Shown here: piece after piece, positions 1-12,364 of the stretch
How the letters are laid out: every line of letters starts with the position of its first letter
Numbering within the stretch: position 1 is the first letter of the stretch
NCBI GenBank assembly: GCA_039707465.1
Contig: CM077648.1
Location: 20,708,119-20,772,118, forward strand
Direction: 5' to 3'
Length of the DNA: 64,000 bases
Source: Rhabdophis nuchalis
Lineage: Eukaryota > Chordata > Lepidosauria > Squamata > Natricidae
Program-made: the position numbers and the translations under genes
The notes under the pieces: model-generated
The model's database searches: none
What the model was told of the DNA's origin: nothing
What the model saw: the letters and a program-made list of their open reading frames with translations, nothing else

Positions 1-87
1 ACTTCTCCAGCCAGCTTTGCTGGCTGGAGAATTCTGGGAGTTGAAGTCCTTCAGACTTAAAGTTGCAAAGGTTGGGGACCCCTGTTG
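1..87. mobile_element. Palindromic hAT-like DNA element, 3' half
   Basis: The sequence pairs a hairpin (CCAGCCAGC/GCTGGCTGG) with the stretch AATTCTGGGAGTTGAAGTCC and ends in GGGGACCCCTG, as expected for the right end of a short inverted-repeat element. A related palindromic copy lies at 12365-12471. Its left half would be outside the window. No coding capacity. The superfamily is inferred from the CAG/CTG-type terminus only. Confidence 0.5.
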
Positions 88-698
88 TAGCTGATTCATT
101 CTCTTCTTCTATCATTTTCAGCATTAGAGCCTTTTCCAGAGAGCTGGGAAAATATAATTTTGCCTAATGTAATTCTTTTCACGTAACACTTGCTGGTGAT
201 TATTATACATATGGTTTAATTTGCAAAGACTACTACTTAAATCCTACAGGATCTCTCTAATGTTCTGTTCAGACTTTATGCAATGGCATTTCCCCATTTC
301 CATGTTTTTTAAAAAGAATTTGTCTTGTACTTCGGGGCTTTGTTCAGTATTATGGAACTGTAATAAAAATGTAAAGTTATCACCATGGAGATTGCCTGTC
401 ATTTTTGCCTATGTTGTCTTTAAAATTGCTGTGCCATCAATATCAATATAATTTATTCACTAATTTATTTTTAAATATGCTAAGTATTGACGAATCACGA
501 TCACCTATTTTTGCTTAAATCTTAGGGGTATTTCAATATGCTGAATCAATAAGATGTTTCAGTAATGATCTAGGACAGATCTGCACAAAATGTAGATCTA
601 TGCAAAACTCAGGTGGGAGGATTTGATGAATCAAATCAGTGAAGTTTTGGTGGAATCAACCCAGTCTTCTATGGCAAAGCATTTTGTCAAAACAAAAT
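88..698. other. Unassigned A+T-rich DNA
   Basis: I see no gene, recognised repeat end or tandem array here. Short frames, such as one at 221-451, have no recognisable domains. Confidence 0.5.
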
Positions 699-700
699 TA

Positions 701-1098
701 CCATATTTTTCAGAGTATATGATACGACTTTTTCCCTCAAAAAAGAGGGTGAAAATCTGGGTGCATTTTATATACTGAATACAGCATTTTTGGCCTTCTG
801 AAACCCTACCTTCTTCACCAAAATGGCCATGCATAGTCTTTAGGAGGCTTTCAGAATGCTTCTGGGGGCTGGAGAGGGCAAAAATGAGTGAAAAATGGGC
901 CATTTTTCGCTTGTTTTTGCCCTCCCTAGCCCCCAGGAGCAGGCTATAAGCCTCCTAAAGGCTATGCATGCCCTTTTTTTTGACAAATAACAGGCCATTT
1001 TTGGGAGGTCTACAGAGTGCAAAACCTTTTTTTAAAATTTGCCTCTTCAAAATCTTGGTGCGTCTTATACTCTGGTGTGTCTTATACTCCGAAAAATA
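701..1098. mobile_element. TA-flanked inverted-repeat DNA element (GAGTATAAG family)
   Basis: The left end reads TA then CCATATTTTTCAGAGTATA. The right end carries GGTGCGTCTTATACT, partly doubled, then CCGAAAAATA. These are imperfect inverted copies of each other (ATTTTTCAGAGTATAAGACG type). The interior has no coding capacity. Related pieces lie at 12585-12639 and 56714-57050. It is a non-autonomous, MITE-like element; TA flanks suggest a Tc1/mariner-type or similar transposase, which is inference. Confidence 0.6.
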
Positions 1099-1149
1099 AG
1101 TTGCTTTTCAGAGATATAATATGCAAACTGGTTGCTGCGTTGTCATCAG

Positions 1150-2567
1150 TATCTAGATCCGCGCCAGTCCGGCTTTCGGCCCGGGCATAGCACCGAGACG
1201 GCATTGGTCGCATTGGTAGATGATCTCTGGAGGGCCAGAGATGGGGGATGTTCCTCCATCCTGGTCCTATTAGACCTCTCGGCGGCTTTCGATAACATCG
1301 ACCATGGTATCCTATTGTATCGGCTGGGGGGGTTGGGGGTGGGAGGCACCGTTTTACGGTGGTTCTCCTCCTACCTCTCTGGCCGATCGCAATTTGTGCG
1401 GGCAGGAGAGCAGAGGTCGACCCCGAGACCCCTCACATGAGGGGTGCCTCAGGGGTCGGTCCTCTCGCCTCTCCTGTTTAACGCATATATGAAGCCGCTG
1501 GGTGAGATCATCCGTGGTTTTGGGGTAGAGTACCACCTGTACGCTGATGACACCCAGCTGTACATATCTACCCCAAACCACCCCAACGATGCCGTAGCGG
1601 TGATGTGCCAGTGCCTGGAAGCCGTGCGGATCTGGATGGGAAGTAACGGACTCAGGCTCAACCCGACCAAGACCGAGTGGCTGTGGTTTCCGGCTGCCCG
1701 ATTCAACCAGCTTTCTCCAACGCTGGCCATAGGGGGCGAACATCTTGCCCCTGTGGATGGGGCGCGCAATTTGGGTGTCCTCCTGGATACCCGGCTGTCT
1801 ATGGAAGAGCAAGTGACAGCCGTGGCCAGGAGGGCGTTTTACCAGGTTCGCCTGGTTCGCCAATTGCGCCCCCTATTGGATCGGGACGCCCTTCGCACAG
1901 TCACTCATGCCCTCGTGACATCCCGACTGGACTATTGTAACTCTCTCTACATGGGGCTTCCCTTGAGGTGCACCCGGAGGCTTCAGTTAGTTCAGAATGC
2001 AGCCGCGCGAGCAATTATGGGGACCACCAGGTTCACCCACGTTACACCGCTCTTGCGCGAGCTGCACTGGCTGCCTGTCGTCTCCCGGGTGCGCTTCAAG
2101 GTGCTAACTATCATCTTTAAAGCGCTCCATGGCTCGGGACCTAGCTATTTGCGGGATCGGATCCTGCCCCATACATCCTCACGACCGATTCGCTCCCACA
2201 GAGAGGGACTGCTCCGGGTGCCGTCCACTAGACTTTGTCAACGGGCGACGCCCAGGGGAAGGGCTCTCTCTGTGGCGGGCCCGGCCCTCTGGAACGACCT
2301 TCCCCCCGATATCAGAACGACCACGGACCTCCGCTCCTTCCGTACGAAATTAAAGACCCATTTCTTTCGACTGGCCGGCCTTGGATAGTCTCTCTGTCTA
2401 TAGATTTTAAATGTATTTTAATGGGTTTTAATTTTTAGCACGGGATAACATTGTTTAATTGTGTTTTAATGTATATATTTTTGTATCTATTGTTTATATT
2501 GTTTTTAGTTCCTCCTGTGCACCGCCCCGGGTCCCTGTGGGGAGAGGGAGCGGTTAATAAATTCAAA

Positions 2568-2650
<83 letters not shown>
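1150..2650 (+). mobile_element. L2-like LINE, 5'-truncated copy with ATT tail
   Basis: This copy starts inside the reverse transcriptase domain and matches the full-length element at 26657-31195 closely. Visible motifs are [40 protein letters not shown] and the catalytic YADDTQLY. The frame runs about 1150-2388 and is broken by one premature TGA at 1438-1440, where the related copies have TGT (Cys) just before GVPQGS. A 3' UTR with the conserved GC-rich hairpin (CCGCCCC...GGGAG) and an (ATT)n tail from about 2569 to 2650 follow. 5' truncation is the usual result of incomplete target-primed reverse transcription. It cannot encode a full protein. Confidence 0.85.
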
Positions 2651-3986
2651 CAGTTCTAATGGCCAGCTTTCCTTATCTATTGCTATCCAATAGCTGTTGT
2701 TTTTTCCTAGTCTGGCTGCCTTAAAACCAAAGATTGTGTTCGTATCTTTAATGCCCACTCTTGAAAACAAGGTTCATTTTGCTGAGAAGTGTCGCCCACA
2801 GAGTGCCTACTTAATGTTGCCATAATGGAAACTTAAGGCAGATATTTTGTATCATCTGCAATGGCACATTTCTGAAAAATAATTTGCTGGACCTGGATGT
2901 TCTTGGTCTCCCTGCGTACATTGCCATCTGTTTTTTTATTTTAAAAAAGAGCAATATACATGCTTAGCCTTCAGCTATTTTGCCAGTGAGTCAGGAAATT
3001 GGATGCAGGAGCCAACAGCTTGACACAGATAGTGCCACTTTCTGCTTTCACCATAAATAACAAACTGCAGGCTTTTAAAATTACAAGGCAGGATGGTTTT
3101 CCTCCACAGCAGCCCCCAGCTTAAACTGCAATGGTCTATAGGGACCATATCAAGGGATATCAAATATCAGAGTAGCTTGTCTATCGCAGAACCTTCAATC
3201 AAGTGTGGCACACAGTCAAGAATTGGGGATCTGGATGAAAATTCAGCTGTGTGTAAGAATGATTTACAGAACAGCCAGGAGTTCTCTGCCTGCTGTTCAA
3301 AGTGTGTAAAGATAAACATAAGGACAGCATGAGTGAGTTTTAGACTATAATGATGCAGGATATTATTAGGCAACAGATACTTTACCACCATATTCAACCT
3401 TAACATGTCCAATTCACACGCTCACTCTAAAGACAGCAGTCGTACACACATAGCTATTTCACATCTAGTGACTGGATTTCATATAATATCATTAGATATT
3501 ATAACAAATGTAATAGCAATAACACTTATGTTAGGGGTAAAAAACACCCCCGCTGGAAAATAAACAGGCGGAATAGTACAATACACAGGACAGCAAGAGA
3601 TACGTTGCTTAAACCACACAATAACTATCAAACACTGATAGTAGAAAAAATAAATAGTCTTTACTCTTGATGTAACTAAAATATTTCTTCCAAATAGTGA
3701 TACTAACTCCTCTAACAATAAACAGTCCTTCACCAAAACACAGTTATCTTACACTAAGTCAAACAATGATACTTCATTCATCTTCAGGTTCAGCTTCTTA
3801 CTCAGTGGCAATCAGGAAGCAAAGGAAAGCAAAAGGGAATGAACTGTGTTTACAGCTGCCTTTTATGATTGAGCTGGGAAGCACAGCCAATCAGATTCCA
3901 CATAGTCCTTAAAGTTACATATATTCTTTAAAAATCCTGGCTTATATATATTGTCAACCCAACATCAGGATGATTATCCTAACAAC
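2651..3986. other. Unassigned unique-looking DNA
   Basis: I see no gene or repeat here that I can name. Short frames have no recognisable domains and no splice pattern I could defend. Confidence 0.45.
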
Positions 3987-4212
3987 TTAGACTTATATAC
4001 CGCTTCACAGTGCATTTACAACCCTCTCTAATCAGTTTACAGAGTCAGCCTATTGCCCCTAACCATCTGGGTCCTCATTTTACCAACCTCGAAAGAATGA
4101 AAGACTGAGTCAACCTTGAGCCTGCTGAGATTCAATCTGCCAAATTGCAGGCAGCTGGCAGCCAGCAGAAATAGCCTGCAGTACTGCCCTCTAAATACTG
4201 CACCAACTCGAC
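3987..4212 (-). mobile_element. tRNA-derived SINE (GCTATT-tail family)
   Basis: Read on the minus strand it follows the order of the better copy at 10087-10325: a tRNA-like head with CAGTACTGCAGGCTA, a body with TTGACTCAG..TCATTC and GTAAAATGAGGACCCAGA, then a 3' end with TGTAAACTG and GTATATAAGTCTAAG. It is diverged. Several copies in both orientations in this window make a dispersed SINE certain; the family name is not resolved. It would depend on a LINE, probably of the L2/CR1 group, for mobilisation (inference from the 3' end). Confidence 0.7.
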
Positions 4213-4225
4213 TCTTATTGTATTT

Positions 4226-4234
4226 AATGTAAAT

Positions 4235-4333
<99 letters not shown>

Positions 4334-4338
4334 TGTTG
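4226..4338. repeat. Compound (AAT)n(AGT)n microsatellite
   Basis: About 20 AAT units change abruptly into about 16 AGT units. It directly abuts the 5' side of the R4/Dong-type fragment that follows. Confidence 0.95.
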
Positions 4339-4339
4339 T

Positions 4340-4790
4340 TTTAGAGAATGAGAAAGTCAAGATCTTGTGGCACTTCAGAATTCAGACTGACAGGCACTTG
4401 ACATATAACACACTTGACATAACAGTAGTTGAAAAGAAAAAAGTATGGTTCATTGACATTGCATTACCTGGTGATGCATGAATTGAAGATAAACAGCAAG
4501 AAAAAAAATCGCAAAGTACCGGGACTTGCAAATTGAAATTGAGCGACTGTGGAAAAAGAAATCATGTGTTGTCCTGATTGTAATTGGAGCCCTTGGAGCA
4601 ATACCTAAAGGGCTACCTCGCTATTTGGAAATTCTAAATTTACCTGACTTGAACACTCTGATTCTACAAAAAACCACCCTACATGGAACAGCTTATATCC
4701 TCTGAAGTTACCTTAACAGTTCCTAGGTCCTTGGTTAGGACTCGAGCTGCCAGCCACAAAAGCTGTGAATCACACCAAAGATTAACCACA
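4340..4790 (+). mobile_element. R4/Dong-type LINE 3' end, decayed
   Basis: In one frame (about 4535-4690) the sequence reads IVIGALGAIPKGLPRYLEIL and then LILQKTTLHGTAYIL. This resembles the C-terminal end of R4/Dong-clade non-LTR retrotransposons (VIGALG..PKGL...QK..LLGTAHILR). Stops and shifts occur elsewhere, so it is a dead fragment. It is bounded upstream by (AAT)n(AGT)n and downstream by (AAT)n at 4792-4808. Dong elements are known to insert in TAA repeats, which fits. Related minus-strand pieces lie at 9355-9527, 9635-10028 and 24541-24745. Clade assignment is from memory of the motif. Confidence 0.6.
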
Positions 4791-4867
4791 GAATAATAAT
4801 AATAATAATACATCCTTGTTGCATTATTTTTCTTGCTGCATATACTTTCCTTAGAGCGATATAGCTA

Positions 4868-5230
4868 AAGGAAGTCCTTGACCTATGACCACAACTTAGT
4901 CCAAAATTTGCTAAGCGAAGCAGTTGTTAAATGGGTTTATCCTCATTTTATGACCTTGCTTGCCACAGTTGTTGAGTGAATTACTGCAGTTATTAAGTCA
5001 GTAACACATTTGTTAAGTGAGTCTGACTGCCCCATTGACTTTGCTTGTCAGAAGGTCTCAGAACCTTGATCACATGACCTTGGCACATTGCAGCCATCAT
5101 AAATATGAGTCAAGCATCGGAATTTTAATCACATGACCATGGGGAGGCTGCAACGGCCATAACTGTGAAACACAGCCATAAATCACTTGTCTCAATGCTG
5201 TTGTAACTTTGAACGGTGCCTAAATGATTT
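4868..5230. mobile_element. TIR DNA element of the CTTACGACC family
   Basis: This diverged copy belongs to a dispersed family with the body GTTGTTAAGTGAATTACTG, ATTGACTTTGCTTGTCAGA and TGTAACTTTGAACGGT. Better ends elsewhere (GTCCTCGACTTAC near one side, GTAAGTCGAGGACTACC near the other) are inverted repeats. Other copies: 45246-46290, 50085-50435, 61236-61630 and a tail at 40050-40125. No coding capacity; probably Tc1/mariner-type (inference). Confidence 0.6.
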
Positions 5231-5868
5231 TTTGTAAATTATAAATTACAAACTTTTGTAAAATATAAATCGTATTTATATCTTACATTATTAAATAGGA
5301 CATAAGTTTAATATTTATTTAATAAGTCCTTTTGAACGTCTCCACCAAATATCTGAAGAGAAGAAAATAATGGACAATTGCACCAAATGTTGCCAGCGGG
5401 AAGAAGAATTTTTCAATTTCTTTAGTTTCCTTTAGTAACAAGGCTAAGCATCATTGCTAAAGAAAACCCAGAGGAAAGCATTCCGTTCTCATGTGTCCTC
5501 CTGGAATTCAATCAAAGTGGAGTGAGGATAGAACAGTAAATGATAGGATATTCATCCCTGGGTTTTTTTGCCACTCATAACTAAATAAGTACAAGAGCAT
5601 TTCATTCAACCCTTAAGAATTTCTCTGGGACCCTTCACCCTTTGAAAGAGTCTCTAAAGCAAATTCTCTTTCATTATATTGTGTGAGAACTGGGAGCACA
5701 AAAATGCAGGAGAACTCTGCACTATTTATTATATTATAGAGGGAGAAAAACAAACCTTCCCTCTGGTTTTGGCCAAGGGCAAAAGCGATCCCTCCTTGGT
5801 GAGAAGATGTTGAATTCTATGCCAAGAAACTAGCATAGTTCAGGAAGTAAGGATCAAAAAAACGATTC
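5231..5868. other. Unassigned A+T-rich DNA
   Basis: No gene or nameable repeat seen. Confidence 0.4.
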
Positions 5869-5876
5869 AACTAAGT

Positions 5877-5983
5877 CAGGGGTGCGGTGTCATATCAGGA
5901 CTTTCCCCCTTCTGCTAAACTGGGTGGGGGTGGGGCCAGCATGTGATGCATCTGGCCCGCGGGCCGCTAGTTTGACACCCTTG
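5877..5983. mobile_element. Short hAT-type element (CAGGGGTGTCAAAC family) with perfect 8-bp TSD
   Basis: The element begins CAGGGGTGCGGTGTC and ends GTTTGACACCCTTG; the ends are imperfect inverted repeats. It is flanked on both sides by AACTAAGT (5869-5876 and 5984-5991), a perfect 8-bp duplication as expected for hAT transposition. At 107 bp it is a deletion derivative of the longer copy at 58887-59245. No coding capacity. Confidence 0.85.
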
Positions 5984-6029
5984 AACTAAGTGATCGGCTT
6001 CTTGACTCTTTATTATCCGCAGACAATGT

Positions 6030-6530
6030 ATATTATTAAAAAGCAGAGACATCACCCTGCCAACAAAAGTGCGTATAATCAAGGCTATCGTTTTTTCAAT
6101 TGCAATGTATGGTTGTGAAGGTTGGACCATAAGAAAGGCTGAGCACCAAGGAATTGAGGCCTTTGAACTATGTTGCTGGAGAAGACTCCTGTGAGTCCTT
6201 TGGACTGCAAGGCGATCAAACCAGTCAATGCTAGAGAAGATCAACCCAGACTATTCTTTAGAAGGCCAGATTCTGAAGATGAAACTCAAATACTTTGGCC
6301 ACCTAATGAGAAGGAAGGACTCACTGGAGAAGAGCCTAATGCTGGGAAAGATTGAGGGCAAAAGAAGGGGACGACAGAGAATGAGGTGGCTGGATGAAGT
6401 CACTGAAGCAATAGATGTGAGCTTAAATGGACTCCAGAGGATGGTAGAGGACAGGAAGGCCTGGAGAAACATTGTCCATGCGGTCGTGATGGGTCAGACA
6501 CGATTTCGCAACTAACAACTACAACAACGT
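6030..6530 (+). mobile_element. Bov-B LINE (RTE clade), 3' end
   Basis: Three overlapping frames read like the C-terminus of the Bov-B reverse transcriptase: LEKTPVSPLDCKAIKPVNA and QPRLFFRRPDSEDETQILW near 6170-6355, then LKYFGHLMRRKDSLEKSLM and GRQRMRWLDEVTEAID near 6228-6515. The end GGGTCAGACACGATTTCGCA followed by ACAACTACAACAACG matches the Bov-B 3' terminus. It is 5'-truncated and frameshifted, so it encodes nothing functional. Bov-B is known for horizontal spread between squamates and ruminants. Confidence 0.85.
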
Positions 6531-7109
6531 ATATTAAAAAGGCCATGGCTTTGATCACATGATTGTGCCTAGAAGCTTAACCTTTAGTTTCCTCCTTATT
6601 TGAAACCTTGATAAGATTTGTTGGATTTAGGCTTTTTTTCTTTTAAGATTTTTTTTATTTAGGCTTAGGGGTATTTTTCCTTTCCAATTCGCCCAAGCTC
6701 AAACTTTCTTATTTGACTATTGCCTTGGTAATGGCATTTCCTCCTCTCCTTCAGGACAATTCCCTTCACAGTTATTCACGGAAACATAACTTCAAAACGG
6801 GCCCTGTAGACTCTTAAACCCAGCTTGCACAGAAGTCCAAGTTAACCCTCGAAAATGCCTATAAGACCTTTGTTTGAAAACATCCAGGAGAGGTTCAATT
6901 TCTTGAAGGATTAGTTCTACATGTTCAAGGCATAGAAAAATAGAAAAACACATAAAAGTATAATTAAGAGAATCGTAATTACTCCTCTCCTGAGCTGTTG
7001 GGGAAGTGCTGTTTCCTGACTCTTTTTCCACTACAATCTAATGGAATAGCACTTGGACGACTGTTATTAGACATATATAAAGCTTGAGGAAGCCAGTTTC
7101 TCAAGAGGG
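6531..7109. other. Unassigned A+T-rich DNA
   Basis: No gene or nameable repeat seen. Confidence 0.4.
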
Positions 7110-7117
7110 CTACAAAT

Positions 7118-7717
7118 CAGGGATGAAAGCCAGTAGGTTCTGACAGGTTCTAGCGGTAATTTTGAGTATTTCGGAGAACGGGTAGCAGAAATTTTGAGTA
7201 GTCTGGACAACCGATAGTGGAAATTTTGAGTAGTTCGGAGAACGGGTAGCAGAAATTTTGAGTAGTCTGGACAACCGATAGTGGAAATTTTGAGTAGTTT
7301 GGAGAACGGGTAGCAGAAATTTTGAGTAGTCTGGACAACCGATAGTGGAAATTTTGAGTATTTCGGAGAACGGGTAGCAGAAACTTTGAGTAGTCTGGAC
7401 AACCGATAGTGGAAATTTTGAGTAGTTCGGAGAATGGGTAGCAGAAATTTTGAGTAGTCTGGACAACCGATAGTGGAAATTTTGAGTAGTTCGGAGAACC
7501 GGTAGCAGAAATTTTGAGTAATTCAGAGAACCGGCAAATGCCACCTCTGGCTGGCCCCAGAGTAGGGTGGGAATGGAGATTTTGCAATATCCTTCCCCTG
7601 TCACACCCACCAAGCCACACCACATCCACCATGCCACACCATGCCCACCAAGCTACACCATGCCCACAAAGCCACGCCCACAGACCCAGTAGTAAAAAAA
7701 TTTGAATTTCACCACTG
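7118..7717. mobile_element. hAT-type element (CAGTGGTGG..ATTCAA family) with internal minisatellite
   Basis: In reverse orientation this is the same family as 16447-16769, 43415-43690 and 44894-45150. Its right end is TTGAATTTCACCACTG and its left end CAGGGATGAAAGCCAG. Flanks CTACAAAT (7110-7117) and CTACATAT (7718-7725) agree at 7 of 8 positions, an old 8-bp target duplication. Half of the element is a tandem array (next entry). The other part carries degenerate CCACCAAGCCACACC repeats. Long minus-strand frames here are translations of the array and not genes. Confidence 0.75.
7159..7540. repeat. 32-bp minisatellite with 64-bp alternating order
   Basis: Twelve contiguous 32-bp units start ATTTTGAGTA at 7159, 7191 and so on to 7511. 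Two variants alternate: A contains TTCGGAGAACGGGTAGCAG and B contains TCTGGACAACCGATAGTGG. The order is AB five times, then A and a terminal A-like unit. Sister elements hold only about one or two units at the same place, so the array grew inside this copy. Confidence 0.95.
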
Positions 7718-7847
7718 CTACATATACAGATAGCATGGAGGTGCAGACCTCAGCAGCCATAACTAACTTTTGAATGTGGATTTTTTGTTACAAATTATAA
7801 AGGAGAAATAACAAGATCTGTAAGATATACAGTACACTATCTATATA

Positions 7848-8315
7848 GAGATTGTATCCTACCCCACACATCCCTTCGGCCAATTCGCTCCCACAGAGAG
7901 GGACTTTTCCGGGTGCCGTCCACTAGGCAATGCCAGCGGGTGACGCCCAGGGGAAGGGCCTTCTCTGTGGCGGGCGCCACCCTCTGGAACGACCTGCCCC
8001 CCGAACTTAGATTTACCACGGACCTCCGCTCCTTCTGCCAGCAACTAAAAACCTATCTTTTCCAACAGGCCGGCCTGGCCTAACCTACCGTACCTAACCC
8101 TAGCTTTTAGTAGAGAAATTTTTACATTGGTTTTATGGTTTAGTTTTAATGGGGTAGATTTTAGCACAGGGTGTTAATTTAATATAGTTTTAAGTATTTA
8201 TGTATTTATTCTGTGATATATTATGTTTTTTACATTTCCTGTGCACCGCCCCGAGTCCCTTCGGGGAGAGGGGGTGGTTAATAAGTCGAATAAATAATAA
8301 TAATAATAATAATAA
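7848..8315 (+). mobile_element. L2-like LINE, short 3' copy
   Basis: It matches the last part of the L2-like frame (on the plus strand RSHREGLF, then GRAFSVAGATLWNDLPPE) and its 3' UTR with the hairpin CCGCCCCGAGTCCC/GGGGAGAGGGGGTGG, and ends in (AAT)n. 5'-truncated to under 500 bp; non-coding. Confidence 0.85.
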
Positions 8316-8974
8316 AAAGAGATGCATTATATGCATATGCATTGGTTTGAATGTATATATGTATCAATAACACAGAGAAAGAAATACAAGGAACACTGGC
8401 TAAAATTCTTAAGCAATGCAGAGAGATCAGAATTCAAAGGTCTGAACTAGCAAGCTAATCTTGCCTTGGTGAACTGCAGCATTTTTGTGTAAACAATGCA
8501 GCAGGAAATACTGTAGTCCCATTTCCACCCTCATTAGCTTTAGATAAATATTGCTATCCTTCAGCAGTTGCCTTGAGTAACAATTGCCATTCCTCAGCAG
8601 TCTGCATGTTGCAAATCATATCTAATAAATGGACTGAGAAGGGTGTGACTGACATCAATTCTAATGGGGCGGTGTGCATGACATTTCAAATATTTGCTTT
8701 ATTTTCATTTGGCATAAATGATGAAGAAAGATAAAAGAAATGCAATTCTGAGGTTGTGTTGGTGTCCAGATAATAGGTTTCTCTGCTTCTTAATACAGTC
8801 TCGTGATACCACAATGCAAATAAAAGTGGTGCGGTTGGCACTAAGTATTTACATCACAAAGATGTATAACAAGAAAACAGTGATTCCTCTCCTTTCAAGA
8901 CCCCTTGCCCTACTTGAGAAGAGTCATAAAATATTGGGAAGATATGAACCTTCCTTAATGAGCAACAGATTTTT
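8316..8974. other. Unassigned A+T-rich DNA
   Basis: No gene or nameable repeat seen. A frame at 8718-8990 has no recognisable domain. Confidence 0.4.
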
Positions 8975-9112
8975 ATATTATATTTATTAGACTTATATCC
9001 AAAAGGACCCAGGGCGGCGCACAGGAATTTAAAATACATACAAAATCATAATACAAAAATTTAAAAGCCTATTAAATGCCTGTCCTGTGCTAAAAACTAA
9101 TTAAAATCCCCG
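8975..9112 (-). mobile_element. L2-like LINE 3' UTR fragment
   Basis: On the plus strand it reads TTATATCCAAAAGGACCC then AGGGCGGCGCACAGG and a stretch ending GTGCTAAAAACT, the reverse complement of the L2-like 3' UTR (GCGCCGCCCTGGGTCC type). Confidence 0.65.
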
Positions 9113-9354
9113 AAATAAAAACTATCTACACTAGTCCCAGCGGAGGTTATTTTGGTTTCATTTGCTAGTGCTATGCTGACTATAGGCACGCGAAACCCAT
9201 TAGCCACAAGAACTATATAAAAATACCATAGCTTAAGCAATATGTATCCAGAAATATTATATTGGAAATTAAAAGCAAAGAAAGACACAGTTATGCTAAT
9301 AGGGGTGTTACAGGTTTTTTAACAAACCTGCATGCAATATCAGAAAAAGTATCA

Positions 9355-10028
<674 letters not shown>

Positions 10029-10043
10029 ATTATTATTATCATT

Positions 10044-10075
<32 letters not shown>

Positions 10076-10086
10076 AATATTCAAAA

Positions 10087-10325
10087 GCCGCGGTGGCGCG
10101 GTGGTTAGAGTGCAGTACTGCAGGCTACTTCTGCTGCCTGCCAGCTGCCTGCAATTTGGCAGTTCGAATCTCATTAGGCTCAAGGATGAGTCAGCCTTCC
10201 ATCCTTCCGAGGAGGGTAAAATGAGGCCCCAAAATGTTGGGGGCAATATGCTGACTCTATAAACCACTTAGCGAGGCCTGTAAAAGCACTGTAAAGCAGT
10301 ATATAAACCTAAGTGCTATTGCTAT
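10087..10325 (+). mobile_element. tRNA-derived SINE (GCTATT-tail family), best copy
   Basis: A head with a Pol III A-box-like GTGGCGCGGTGGTTAGAG and B-box-like AGTTCGAATCTC is followed by GATGAGTCAGCCTTCCATCC, TAAAATGAGGCCCCAAAA and GGGGGCAATATGCTGACTC. It ends in TATATAAACCTAAG and a GCTATT tail. Other copies: 3987-4212, 20073-20310, 23585-23760, 50638-50858 and a split copy at 59441-60107. The 3' region resembles L2/CR1-group 3' ends, so an L2-type partner is likely (inference). Confidence 0.8.
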
Positions 10326-10484
10326 TCCTCTGAGAGATTAGGTTGACCTCAAACCCGCTGGGCTTTCATAATGTCCTAAATGCCAGGTTACTTGTCCAGG
10401 ATTGGGCCCCGCATGTGTGAAGGGGACCATTCCCTGATTGTGCTAACAATTAGTTATGGCATTCTCCTCAGCTGCTGTGTATTT

Positions 10485-10588
10485 TAATTTTTTTATTTAT
10501 GATGGTAATTTGTTTTTAATTTATTTTAATATTCTCTGTTGCCTAGAATCACTTGCTGAAATGGGTAGCATACAAATTGAATAAATAA
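10485..10588 (+). mobile_element. Old L2/CR1-group LINE 3' end
   Basis: TTGCCTAGAATCACTTGCTG, GGTAGCATACAAATTG and AATAAATAAA follow the pattern of a vertebrate L2-type 3' terminus. Too short and diverged for a firm family. Confidence 0.4.
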
Positions 10589-12364
10589 AGGATGGCATCG
10601 GTATAGAAAACACATGGAAATTATTCATCAGTGAAATTAAGCTTCCAGTTTCATGTTCTCATGAATTACAAAAATGTTACGTAGCTTTGATGGTGGGATG
10701 GGTTTTCTTTTATTTTGCTTTTTAAGAAGATGGAAACAAATCATAAAATAGGCCTTTAGTGAATATTGAAAAATATATATGACTTCAGCAATTCAAAGGG
10801 ATCTGATTCGACAATTTAATCTAAATCATTCATCCAATTTAGAAAGTTGGTTTGACTCAGATATTCAATTGAATTGGTATTGAATAAAAACTTGGAATGA
10901 AATCAATATGCATTCATATTAACTGTACTCGGTGTATTGTAATTTAAATTAAGTCAATTTAGCTGATTTCCTGATATCATCATTTACTTTGGCCTGATCT
11001 CATCCGCTTCCTTATTATGTCCAATCACCCCAAATATACCACATTGATTTTACCTACCCCCCCACCCATAAGCTGTCTCCTTCTAGATTTTAGAAGGATC
11101 TTGGATTTCTTGATCCCAATCACTCTTTAGCCCATCTGCTTGGAAAGCTATAAGTCCAAAGCTAAGGCAAAATATCTTCTTGTAGTTTATGAACTATTAT
11201 GTATGTTCTATGTAACCTGATTCATTATGACAATCATCTCCTATCTTTTAGTTGTCTAGAAGAATCAAATAACCTTGACTTTAGTAGGTGGGAAAGCATG
11301 TCAAGAATAATTATATCTGAAAAGATAGGGCCATAGAGTCTCCTCCTAGTGTGGCATCCTTTTTTCTCTACTTGTCCTAACTGAAAGCCCAATCAATTGT
11401 GGAGCTGACCGGCGACAGGGAGCTGCAGCAGAGGGATAAAAGAGCCACATGCGGTTCGAGAGCTGCAGGTTGTTGACCCCTGGCTTACCTAATACCTGCT
11501 TGAGCAGAGTTGTATCAGGCTGCTAACAAAGGTACTTTTTGAACCATATTGATCATTCTCCAAAAATAAGACAAGAATAAATTTTAATATTCTGAATAGG
11601 ATATTTTTAAAAAGTCATATTCAAGATGATACTTTAAAAAATCATATTCAAATATACTGCATGTGACATTTACCTTTAAAAAAGTCACTTTAAAAAGTCC
11701 ATATTTTTACAGTTTAAAAGGTAATTTGGAACTTGAGTAACAGATTGAAGAAATTTTTCTCTTTCAGGCTGAGTGTCAAGAACTATCCAAAGGATAACAC
11801 AGTAGTTATAGAACTGGGTAGCCTGGGGAAGAATATTTGGCTTTATAAAAAGTTAATTTCTGCAGACATATGCTGTTGAATAAACAAAATGCAACTATAA
11901 AACATTTTTTTTCCAAGTGGGTAATAATTGAACACATACTGTGGTGCTTCTTTCTCTGTGTTGCCTATAGATTCATTTTCTTTATGTTTTCTCATAAATT
12001 CATTTGCCTGGCATTTTATTAGAGAAATAATAGAAATTCATAAAAACAAGGCATCCAGAAGAATATTAGAACTATATTTCTTAATAAAATAAGAACATTA
12101 TTAGAGAAACGGGGGGAAAACAAACAAATGCAGCAGCTATAGAGACCCATTTAAAAAGAGCCAAATAGCTTTTGCATCCAACTTCCAGATTATGGTTCTC
12201 CAATGTCATTTACAAAGATTCAGATTTAATGTATCCAGTTTTCTTTAAATGGGAAATAGTTTCTAAATCATTAAAACTGGGATTTTGGTAATGTAGTCCT
12301 ACAATGATGGGTAAAACTGGTAAACAATGCATTTCAAGCAACAGAGATGCTGTATGATCTAGTC
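10589..12364. other. Unassigned A+T-rich DNA
   Basis: About 1.8 kb with no gene, array or repeat end that I can identify. It could be intron or intergenic sequence. Confidence 0.4.

Noticed and set aside
7159..7540. Regular 32-bp repeats resembling a CRISPR array
   Set aside because: Units are contiguous without unique spacers, alternate in two variants and lie in a eukaryotic DNA element.
7110..7637. Minus-strand frames of 111-175 codons that look like a repeat protein
   Set aside because: They translate the 32-bp minisatellite in three frames because its 64-bp period lets stops be avoided. No independent coding evidence.
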